Source: an uncultured Ruminococcus sp. (GTDB taxonomy: Bacteria > Bacillota > Clostridia > Oscillospirales > Acutalibacteraceae). Taken from it: DNA of 5,067 nt. Below, piece after piece: positions 1-4,915 of this stretch. Made by a program: the position numbers and the translations under genes. The stretch covers positions 1-5,067 of the forward strand of contig CACYBZ010000173.1 in assembly GCA_902772795.1 (NCBI GenBank). Direction: 5' to 3'. The notes beneath the pieces were generated by a model. It saw nothing but the letters and a program-made list of their open reading frames with translations, was not told the DNA's origin and searched no databases. How positions within the stretch are numbered: the first letter of the stretch is position 1; each line of letters opens with the position of its first letter.

Positions 1-27
1 ACAGACGAAAATTCCGATGCGGAATAA
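1..27 (+). CDS. possible C-terminal end of an upstream gene (partial)
   Basis: Reading from base 1, frame 1 gives eight codons (TDENSDAE) and then TAA at 25-27. An acidic, polar tail like this is a plausible protein C-terminus, but eight residues cannot identify a family. Frame 3 is also open, to a stop at 103-105, and gives a basic, cysteine- and tyrosine-rich string that looks less protein-like, so the choice of frame is an inference. In related clostridia the gene before a SpoVB-like flippase is often spoVT or a foldase near mfd; nothing here proves either. The stop codon lies within a small stem-loop (ATTCCG 11-16 / CGGAAT 20-25) followed by T-rich sequence. Confidence 0.3.
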   Translation, partial: TDENSDAE

Positions 28-63
28 TCTTATTTTACGTCCGAAAAACTAAATACAGTCAGA

Positions 64-91
64 TTGGCGGGTATAGGGATATTCCCGCCAA
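64..91. repeat. 8-bp perfect inverted repeat upstream of the flippase gene
   Basis: TTGGCGGG (64-71) pairs perfectly with CCCGCCAA (84-91). After one mismatch, three more pairs (73-75 with 80-82) leave a four-base loop, so a stable hairpin would form in RNA. No T-tract follows on either strand, so it is not a standard intrinsic terminator. It lies just upstream of the most likely flippase start (TTG 121) and covers the first in-frame TTG at 64, which makes that TTG an unlikely start. It could be a leader structure or a processing site; the role is unknown. Confidence 0.45.
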
Positions 92-120
92 AATTTATGT
101 TATGTAAAGACGGTGAAACT

Positions 121-2031
121 TTGGCAGAACAATCTAAAAAAACAGAAACAGGCTATATTGACATTAACGATATGTCTTTTCATGTTGATATCAACCAAAA
201 TACAGAAAAGAGAACTCCTTCAAATTCCAAAGGTAAAAACACAAAACAAAAAGAAGAAAAAGGTATCGAACAACAGTCCTTTCTTCAGGGAGCGATGATT
301 CTTACCGTCAGTATTGTGATTGTAAAAATTATTGGTATGATTTTCAAAGTTATGTTTGCCAATATTGTTGACGGAGTGGGCAACGGCATTTTCAACAGTG
401 CCTATGAACTGTATAATGTCATTTTTACCGTTGCCTCGGCAGGTTTTCCGATAGCTCTTTCAAGAATGGTATCCGAACATATTTCTAGGAAACGTTACAG
501 AGATGTACGCCGACTGCATGAAATTTCCATTCCGTTTTTTGTGATTACAGGTGCGGTATGTTTTGTCATTATGGTAATACTCAGCGGATTTTATGCTAAG
601 ATGATTGGTAATGACGGGGTAAGACTACCTGTTATTGCTCTTTCTCCCATTGTACTTTTTGGTTGTCTGATGTCCATTTACAGAGGTTACTTTGAGGGCA
701 TGAGGTATATGGTGCCTACTGCTATTTCGGAAATTATAGAAGTATCGGGCAAACTGATTGTCGGTCTTTTACTTTCTTCGCTTGTCGACTATTTCGGAAC
801 AAAAGAGTATGAACAATACGGCACATTGTTCGGTGAACGTGTAGACCCTAAGCTGTTCAAACAGTTGATTTCTTCGTATACAGTTTCTGCTGCCTTTATT
901 GGTGTGGCTTTCGGGTCTTTTTGTGCATTTCTTTTTCTGCTGTACAAATACAGGGCTACCCATGGCGGTATGACCAGACAACAGCTAAAATCTTCTCCTA
1001 AAGCTAAACCGAAAAAAACACTGTTCAAAAAATTAGCATTGACGGCTATTCCTATTGGTTTAGGGTCGTTTGTCATGAGTATTGCCAGCACGATTGATTC
1101 CATTCTCGTCAATTACAGGATTGTCAGTATTATGAAAAGCGGACATGGCGATGTATTGATGGAAATGTATCATTTCCTATTGCCTGAACATAGTGACTTG
1201 TTCGTAAAGGACTTTGTCGGAGAATATTCCATACAGGTCTTTTTATTTGGTTGTTACGGCTATGCCCTTACTTTTCTGATGTTGGTGACAGCGGTAACTC
1301 AGGTGTTCGGACAAAGTGCTATGCCTGCCTTGACAGCTGCATGGACAGCGAAAGACAAAAAAATGATAAAAAGCAATATCAATACAATTCTTAAAGTTAC
1401 TCTGCTGGTTACTTTGCCTGCCGGAATAGGACTTTCTGTATTGGCAAAACCGTTGCTTACGCTTTTGTATGGTGTTCGTGTAGAAGTGGAAATAGCCACT
1501 TATGTTTTACAGGTAATGGGAATATCTAGTATCTTTATTGCCACAAGTACACCGATATGCAGTATGCTGCAGGCTATCGGACGGGTGGAGATGCCGTTGA
1601 AACTCTATACTGTAGGAATGTTAATCAAAATAGCAATTAACTATATACTGGTAGGAATTCCTCAGATTAATATACAGGGAGCGGCTGTCGGTTCGTTGAT
1701 AGCATACTTGTTTGTTTCGGTAGTCGGTGTTTATATTATTGCAAAAGATACGAAAGTTATTCCTGATTTCAGCAAAATACTGATTAAGCCCTTAATTTCA
1801 GCGTTGTTCTGTGGAATTGCCGCATATTTTGTCAATTATTTTGTTGAGGGAGTACTTCCGCCGAGCAGATTTACTGTTATTCCGTCTTTAATTGTAGCAG
1901 TGATAGTTTATTTTGCTGTGCTGATTATTTCCAAGGGAATGACCGAAGAAGATTTGGCAGAAATGCCCGGTGGCAATAAGCTGGCAAGAATACTTATTAA
2001 ACTCAAGATTTATAAAAAGAATACTGATTAA
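121..2031 (+). CDS. SpoVB/MurJ-like lipid-linked oligosaccharide flippase (MOP superfamily)
   Basis: This is a polytopic membrane protein of the polysaccharide-biosynthesis/SpoVB group of the MOP superfamily, whose members flip undecaprenyl-linked sugar precursors such as lipid II or glycan units across the membrane. About 14 hydrophobic segments are visible, near residues 58-78, 96-115, 137-156, 168-186, 200-222, 256-276, 304-326, 368-393, 422-443, 459-481, 494-514, 518-541, 553-574 and 585-605. Family-like motifs are SFLQGAMILT at TM1, GIFNSAYELYN and AGFPIALSRMVSE at TM2, and RGYFEGM between TM4 and TM5. Loops at about 223-255 and 327-367 are long and polar. The start is uncertain: TTG 121 has GGTGA four bases upstream and gives 636 residues; TTG 64, ATG 97 and ATG 172 are in frame without a clear ribosome site. 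Any of these leaves a Lys/Gln-rich cytoplasmic tail before TM1. The gene ends 13 bases before mazG. Whether the cargo is lipid II, a spore-cortex precursor or another glycan cannot be told. Confidence 0.88.
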   Translation: MAEQSKKTETGYIDINDMSFHVDINQNTEKRTPSNSKGKNTKQKEEKGIEQQSFLQGAMILTVSIVIVKIIGMIFKVMFANIVDGVGNGIFNSAYELYNVIFTVASAGFPIALSRMVSEHISRKRYRDVRRLHEISIPFFVITGAVCFVIMVILSGFYAKMIGNDGVRLPVIALSPIVLFGCLMSIYRGYFEGMRYMVPTAISEIIEVSGKLIVGLLLSSLVDYFGTKEYEQYGTLFGERVDPKLFKQLISSYTVSAAFIGVAFGSFCAFLFLLYKYRATHGGMTRQQLKSSPKAKPKKTLFKKLALTAIPIGLGSFVMSIASTIDSILVNYRIVSIMKSGHGDVLMEMYHFLLPEHSDLFVKDFVGEYSIQVFLFGCYGYALTFLMLVTAVTQVFGQSAMPALTAAWTAKDKKMIKSNINTILKVTLLVTLPAGIGLSVLAKPLLTLLYGVRVEVEIATYVLQVMGISSIFIATSTPICSMLQAIGRVEMPLKLYTVGMLIKIAINYILVGIPQINIQGAAVGSLIAYLFVSVVGVYIIAKDTKVIPDFSKILIKPLISALFCGIAAYFVNYFVEGVLPPSRFTVIPSLIVAVIVYFAVLIISKGMTEEDLAEMPGGNKLARILIKLKIYKKNTD

Positions 2032-2044
2032 AAGGATTATTTAT

Positions 2045-2842
2045 ATGGATTTTTTACAAAAAGATAACTATAAATTTGAAGATTTGGTTAAAATTATTAA
2101 AATACTCCGTGACCCTGAAAAAGGCTGTCCGTGGGATAACACACAGACACACCAGTCTATCCGACAGGAGTTTATTGAAGAAACCTATGAAGTCATTGAA
2201 GCGATTGACAATAACGACAAGGAACTCTTGAAAGAAGAACTGGGAGATGTTTTGTTGCAGGTGGTTTTTCATGCCGAAATAGAAACCGAACAGAACACGT
2301 TCAATATTGACGATGTGGCTGACGGTGTATGCAAAAAACTGATTGTAAGACATCCGCATATTTTTGGTAACGTCAAAGCCGATACGGTAGACGAAGTACT
2401 GGAAAACTGGGATAATATCAAAATGCAGACTAAATCGCAGAAAACACAATCGGAAGTGCTTGAGGGTATTTCCAAAGCATTGCCGTCACTTATGCGTAGT
2501 CAGAAATTACAAAGCAAAGCTGCCAAAATCGGTTTTGACTGGAAAGATATTCACGGTGCAATGGATAAATTGAAAGAAGAAATTGCCGAACTTGATGAGG
2601 CTATCCTTATGGAAAATCCGTCAGATATCGAAGAAGAATTAGGCGATGTATTATTTTCGGCTGTGAATATTGCAAGGTTTGCCCATACTGACGCTGAAAA
2701 AGTGCTTTACAATGCTTGTGAAAAATTTATACAAAGATTTACCGCTATGGAACAATCGGCAAGGCAACAAAATATGGATATTTCAGAAGCAAGTCTTGAA
2801 ACATTGAACACACTTTGGGAAAATAGTAAAAAACATCATTAA
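2045..2842 (+). CDS. mazG: MazG nucleoside triphosphate pyrophosphohydrolase
   Basis: The product is 265 residues, about the length of E. coli MazG. The family hydrolyses NTPs and dNTPs to the monophosphate and pyrophosphate, cleaning non-canonical nucleotides from the pool and, in E. coli, affecting (p)ppGpp and stress survival. Both all-alpha MazG domains are present. The N-terminal domain has GCPWD at 27-31, the Mg-binding EExxE at E45/E46/E49, ELGD ending at D68, and RHPHIFG at 102-108. The C-terminal domain has EExxE at E178/E179/E182 and ELGD at 198-201. Both metal sites look intact, so the enzyme should be active. ATG 2045 is chosen because AAAGGA (2031-2036) lies eight bases upstream and the protein then begins as homologues do; an upstream in-frame start at 1970 would overlap the flippase gene. 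The 13-base gap behind the flippase gene and 26-base gap before HU indicate co-transcription. The protein should be cytoplasmic. Confidence 0.95.
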   Translation: MDFLQKDNYKFEDLVKIIKILRDPEKGCPWDNTQTHQSIRQEFIEETYEVIEAIDNNDKELLKEELGDVLLQVVFHAEIETEQNTFNIDDVADGVCKKLIVRHPHIFGNVKADTVDEVLENWDNIKMQTKSQKTQSEVLEGISKALPSLMRSQKLQSKAAKIGFDWKDIHGAMDKLKEEIAELDEAILMENPSDIEEELGDVLFSAVNIARFAHTDAEKVLYNACEKFIQRFTAMEQSARQQNMDISEASLETLNTLWENSKKHH

Positions 2843-2868
2843 GATTAATAGAATAAACAGGAGTTTTT

Positions 2869-2892
2869 ATGAATAGTAATATGAATAGCAAT
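2869..2892 (+). repeat. 12-base tandem duplication at the HU start codon
   Basis: ATGAATAGTAAT (2869-2880) is followed directly by ATGAATAGCAAT (2881-2892), differing only at the third position of one serine codon. The repeat duplicates the residues MNSN and the start codon. The silent difference shows the duplication is not brand new or that a base changed afterwards. Confidence 0.85.
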
Positions 2893-3171
2893 AGAAAAAA
2901 AGATTTGGCTGCCAAAGTCGCAGAAAGAGCAAATGTTTCTATTCCTGACAGCGAAAAAGTTATTTCTGCTTTATGGGACACTATCATTGATGAAATTGCT
3001 GCCGGTAATAAAGTACAGATTTTGGGGTTCGGCATTTTTGAACAGCGTGTCCGTAAAGGAAAAACCATGAAAAATCCCCGAAACCCTGACGAAATGATCG
3101 TTGTTCCTGAAGCAAAAATTCCTGTGTTCAGAGCAGGAAAAAAATTCAAAGATATTGTCAACAGTAAATAA
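2869..3171 (+). CDS. hup: HU-family DNA-binding protein
   Basis: A 100-residue HU/IHF-type histone-like protein that dimerises and bends DNA in the nucleoid. The N-terminal helices run from about residue 9 (RKKDLAAKVAERANVS) to about 45. The beta arm starts at the conserved GFGIFEQR (53-60), carries the tip motif NPRNP (69-73) whose proline inserts between bases in this family, and ends with IPVFRAGKKFKDIVN (84-98). All hallmarks are present. HU is usually about 90 residues; the extra length is an Asn/Ser-rich start (MNSNMNSN) made by a 12-base tandem duplication, so ATG 2881 (M5) is a second in-frame start. ATG 2869 is preferred because AGGAG (2859-2863) lies five bases upstream, while ATG 2881 has no ribosome site. 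It follows mazG by 26 bases, likely in the same operon, and precedes a strong hairpin. Specific HU paralogue identity cannot be set, so the symbol is generic. Confidence 0.94.
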   Translation: MNSNMNSNRKKDLAAKVAERANVSIPDSEKVISALWDTIIDEIAAGNKVQILGFGIFEQRVRKGKTMKNPRNPDEMIVVPEAKIPVFRAGKKFKDIVNSK

Positions 3172-3183
3172 TGTTTGATTATA

Positions 3184-3222
3184 TCAGACCCTGTACAGCT
3201 CATCAGTAAGTACAGGGTCTGA
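3184..3222 (+). terminator. strong hairpin after HU, probable operon terminator or 3' end
   Basis: Bases 3184-3196 (TCAGACCCTGTAC) pair perfectly with 3210-3222 (GTACAGGGTCTGA), a 13-bp stem with a 13-base loop, starting 12 bases after the HU stop codon. Stem strength and position fit a 3' end for the flippase-mazG-hup transcript. The sequence after the stem (ATAGCTTAGAAG) lacks a T-tract, so termination by the classical intrinsic mechanism is doubtful. It may instead be a 3'-protecting structure or a terminator with imperfect tail. Confidence 0.45.
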
Positions 3223-3273
3223 ATAGCTTAGAAGTGCTTTAATCGGTAAACATCTACATATTTTACTACATGA

Positions 3274-3311
3274 TATACAGAGAATGACGTGTACACGTCA
3301 TTCTCTGTATA
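3274..3311. repeat. 38-base perfect palindrome
   Basis: The 19-base arm 3274-3292 (TATACAGAGAATGACGTGT) is exactly complementary to 3293-3311 with no spacer and centre GTGT|ACAC. On the + strand it is followed by A7, and on the - strand by non-T sequence, so it is not an intrinsic terminator for either side. In RNA it would form a long hairpin; in DNA it could be a dyad operator, a cruciform or a recombinase site. ATGACG (3284-3289) and TATAAA (3308-3313), 18 bases apart, could also form a weak promoter inside it. Confidence 0.9.
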
Positions 3312-3314
3312 AAA

Positions 3315-3337
3315 AAAGTTTATTTATAATAAACTTT
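3315..3337 (+). promoter_or_regulatory. AT-rich dyad containing a consensus -10 box
   Basis: AAAGTTTATT (3315-3324) and AATAAACTTT (3328-3337) form a perfect 10-bp inverted repeat with a three-base centre. The dyad contains a perfect TATAAT at 3325-3330 on the + strand. No good -35 box lies 16-18 bases upstream; TTCTCT (3301-3306) is poor, so activity is uncertain. If used, transcription would start near 3337, leaving about 23 bases of leader before the small hydrophobic reading frame at 3360. On the - strand the same dyad is followed by seven T residues and could act as a weak terminator, though the stem has only one G-C pair. Confidence 0.3.
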
Positions 3338-3359
3338 AAAATAAGACAGGGGACAAGCC

Positions 3360-3428
3360 ATGAAAAATTTACTGGTTATATTAAGTCAAATTAATATGTT
3401 CTGTTTTGGTATGATTATATTTTTCTAA
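3360..3428 (+). CDS. putative 22-residue hydrophobic peptide
   Basis: ATG 3360 opens a 22-codon frame ending at TAA 3426-3428. AGGGGA (3348-3353) is six bases upstream, a good ribosome site for so short a frame. The peptide begins MKNLLVILSQINMF and ends CFGMIIFF: one lysine, then almost entirely Leu/Ile/Val/Met/Phe, long enough to span a membrane once. It is framed by a possible -10 box at 3325-3330 and a hairpin plus T5 at 3455-3483, which would give a transcript of about 147 bases. Size, composition and layout resemble type I toxin peptides (Ibs is about 19 residues) or other small membrane proteins, but I recognise no named family. It lacks the charged C-terminal tail of Fst or TxpA. A chance frame in AT-rich DNA is the main alternative. 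Confidence 0.3.
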   Translation: MKNLLVILSQINMFCFGMIIFF

Positions 3429-3454
3429 TTCTCTGTAACTCCTACGAAAAACTC

Positions 3455-3483
3455 AAAGTCAGTAAACTTTAATCTGACTTTTT
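3455..3483 (+). terminator. hairpin with T-tracts on both strands
   Basis: AAAGTCAG (3455-3462) pairs with CTGACTTT (3474-3481) across an 11-base loop. On the + strand the stem runs into TTTTT (3479-3483), and on the - strand it is followed by GAGTTTTT, so it could stop transcription from either side. On the + strand it would end any transcript of the small reading frame 26 bases after its stop codon. The eight-bp stem is moderate in strength. Confidence 0.5.
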
Positions 3484-3535
3484 AAAAAATATATGTCATT
3501 CCCGAACATACAACGTAATTTCAGAAATGACATAT
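3484..3535 (-). terminator. intrinsic terminator of the integrase gene
   Basis: On the - strand, ATATGTCATT starts three bases after the integrase stop codon and pairs with AATGACATAT (+ strand arms 3526-3535 and 3491-3500), a perfect 10-bp stem with a 25-base loop. It is followed at once by ATTTTTT (+ strand 3484-3490). Position and T-tract fit a terminator; the loop is longer than usual. Confidence 0.6.
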
Positions 3536-3538
3536 GGT

Positions 3539-4774
3539 TTATTTTACACGCAGTATAGCGTCATATAAAGTTCGTACTTCCTGATTGATGTAATGGTCGT
3601 AGTCTGTTTCGATATCAGCGTGTCCCATCAAAGCAATCAAATCAGCGTCATTTACACCTGCCGCTGACAGCCTTGTGCTGAATGTCCGCCTGCATGAATG
3701 TGGCGTATACATTCGGCTGAACCCTGTGTAACTCATGTTTTTATCAAAGCGATAACGAAAACGGTTATAGCTTAAAGCGGTATGGTCGTCTTTATTACAG
3801 AAAATTGTTTCTCCGCCTCTGTCAATACAACGTTCTACAATGCTTTGTATTCTTGGGTGTACAGGAACTTTTCTGTCTGTGCCTGCCTTTGTTTTCATAC
3901 CTGCCACAAAATACGGAATACCCTCTTCACTGATAAAATATCTGTCTTTAGTCAGTGTGATGAATTCCGTCACACGAAAACTTAAATAACACATACATAT
4001 CACATAATCCAGATAATTTCCTCCGGGTATATCGTAATACATACGTTCAAACATAAAATTCAAATCACTTTCGGTAAAACGTGATTTATTGTTACGAAGT
4101 TCTGTCGGTGTGGAACAGTCGATATTTTTGGAATAATCTCGTAAAGCCCAGTCGTTATCCAAGGCAACCTTGAATATTTTTGACATGAGCAGTTTAATCA
4201 GGTTCAGACTGCCCTTTGAAAGTGCCGGGACAATTTTCGGAACACCTGTGTCAATCAGCGTTTTTTTGCCCTGTAAGTCAAGAAACAAAGGTTTTCCCTC
4301 CTGAGAAAGCTGTTGGTGTTCATCGGCAAAAAGATTGACAACACTCTGAATATCTACCGCCTTGACTTTATACATATACATATCATGCAACGGAGCAATT
4401 CTGTGCCATGTAATCATGTAGTTTTTTCTTAAAGAATCACTCAGTTTGCTGAACGATGGTTCTACATATTTATGAAATACTTCTTTGACAGTAATAATGC
4501 CGTCTGATGTGTTGATAGCCTCCATCTGCCGTATATAATCCGCAAGTGCCTTGGTGGCTTGTGCTTTGGTGGCAAAAGTTCCTATAGATACATTTTTCCC
4601 CGCAATTCTTACCGAAGCGGTATATGGCTTGCTTTTGTTGTCTTTCCGTTTATAAATACTGCCCGACCCTTTTGTTCGGTTGTGTCTTGTTTTCTCGTTC
4701 TGGTTTTTTCCGCAGTAAGGACAAAATCTGCTATCACCTATTTCTTTGTTACATCTCTTATTAATACAAATCAT
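3539..4774 (-). CDS. tyrosine recombinase/site-specific integrase with N-terminal zinc ribbon
   Basis: A 411-residue phage/ICE-type tyrosine recombinase that cuts and rejoins DNA through a 3'-phosphotyrosine intermediate. Residues 1-24 form a zinc ribbon (C3, C8, C18, C21 in CPYC). Residues about 36-82 (GSGSIYKRK... VSIGTFATKAQATKAL) resemble the AP2-like arm-binding domain of Tn916-type integrases. A core-binding domain spans about 93-220 and includes a polar stretch at 156-185. The catalytic domain has the full set: R267 in LSFRVTEF, a beta-hairpin lysine (K294 or K296), H359 and R362 in PHSCRR, H385 in MGHAD, and the nucleophile Y395 in DYDHY. It should be active. ATG 4774 has GAGGT (4781-4785) six bases upstream. 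The gene has its own promoter and terminator, converges with HU and diverges from sbcD. No excisionase, relaxase or phage gene is visible, so its target and element are unknown. Confidence 0.93.
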   Translation of the reverse strand: MICINKRCNKEIGDSRFCPYCGKNQNEKTRHNRTKGSGSIYKRKDNKSKPYTASVRIAGKNVSIGTFATKAQATKALADYIRQMEAINTSDGIITVKEVFHKYVEPSFSKLSDSLRKNYMITWHRIAPLHDMYMYKVKAVDIQSVVNLFADEHQQLSQEGKPLFLDLQGKKTLIDTGVPKIVPALSKGSLNLIKLLMSKIFKVALDNDWALRDYSKNIDCSTPTELRNNKSRFTESDLNFMFERMYYDIPGGNYLDYVICMCYLSFRVTEFITLTKDRYFISEEGIPYFVAGMKTKAGTDRKVPVHPRIQSIVERCIDRGGETIFCNKDDHTALSYNRFRYRFDKNMSYTGFSRMYTPHSCRRTFSTRLSAAGVNDADLIALMGHADIETDYDHYINQEVRTLYDAILRVK

Positions 4775-4804
4775 AACAATACCTCATCATTATTTATGGT
4801 TAAT

Positions 4805-4833
4805 ATTGTAACATATTTTCTTTTTTAATTCAA
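4805..4833 (-). promoter_or_regulatory. sigma-A promoter of the integrase gene
   Basis: On the - strand TTGAAT (4833-4828) and TACAAT (4810-4805) are separated by exactly 17 bases, close to the vegetative consensus. Transcription would start near 4798, giving a leader of about 24 bases that contains the GAGGT ribosome site. The spacer is very AT-rich. Confidence 0.7.
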
Positions 4834-4835
4834 TA

Positions 4836-4850
4836 ATTTCTATAGGAAAT
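4836..4850. promoter_or_regulatory. small dyad between the two divergent -35 boxes
   Basis: ATTTC (4836-4840) and GAAAT (4846-4850) are inverted around TATAG. The dyad fills most of the 18 bases between the two -35 boxes, a place where one bound protein could affect both promoters. Five-bp arms are common by chance in AT-rich DNA, so operator function is only a possibility. Confidence 0.25.
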
Positions 4851-4851
4851 A

Positions 4852-4880
4852 TTGACTTTTTTCACCAAAAGTGCTACACT
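4852..4880 (+). promoter_or_regulatory. sigma-A promoter of sbcD
   Basis: TTGACT (4852-4857) and TACACT (4875-4880) are separated by 17 bases. The predicted start is near 4887, about 30 bases before the ATG, with the GAGGTGA ribosome site (4905-4911) in the leader. The strong -35 box suggests steady expression. Confidence 0.7.
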
Positions 4881-4915
4881 TACCTATAAACATTGCTATT
4901 TTATGAGGTGAATAT

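Larger units (their letters stand above)
3172..3538. other. structured intergenic region between convergent HU and integrase genes
   Basis: This 367-base stretch holds no conventional gene. From left to right it contains a 13-bp hairpin after HU, a 38-base perfect palindrome, an AT-rich 10-bp dyad with a TATAAT, a 22-codon hydrophobic reading frame with a ribosome site, a hairpin with a T-tract on both strands, and the integrase terminator. TAAACTTTAA occurs twice, at 3330-3339 and 3463-3472, on either side of the small reading frame. No tRNA, rRNA or CRISPR repeat is visible. Between 3223 and 3273 I see nothing definite. Confidence 0.7.

Noticed and set aside
28..63. Promoter for the flippase operon
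   Set aside because: TAAATA (50-55) and TACAGT (54-59) resemble -10 boxes, but no acceptable -35 box lies 16-18 bases upstream.
1970..2044. Upstream in-frame start for mazG
   Set aside because: It would overlap the flippase gene by 62 bases and add residues absent from MazG proteins; ATG 2045 has AAAGGA at good spacing.
2054..2449. 131-codon open frame on the - strand within mazG
   Set aside because: Lies wholly opposite the conserved N-terminal MazG domain and has Phe-rich, shadow-like composition.
2745..3203. 152-codon open frame on the - strand across HU
   Set aside because: It is a shadow of the HU gene and the end of mazG, which have clear family motifs; the reverse frame shows no domain and no ribosome site of note.
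3171..3209. 12-codon frame starting at ATG overlapping the HU stop codon
   Set aside because: No ribosome site and the frame consists largely of one arm and the loop of the hairpin.
3274..3535. CRISPR array or tandem repeat array
   Set aside because: The hairpins differ in sequence and spacing; they share only short strings such as GTCATTC.
4559..4828. 89-codon open frame on the + strand opposite the integrase start
   Set aside because: Overlaps the zinc-ribbon and arm-binding coding sequence of the integrase and the promoter region; no motif supports it.
3172..4915. Attachment-site direct repeats bracketing the integrase
   Set aside because: I looked for a second copy of the HU 3' end and of the sequence near 4800-4910 and found no convincing repeat; the other end may lie outside the window.
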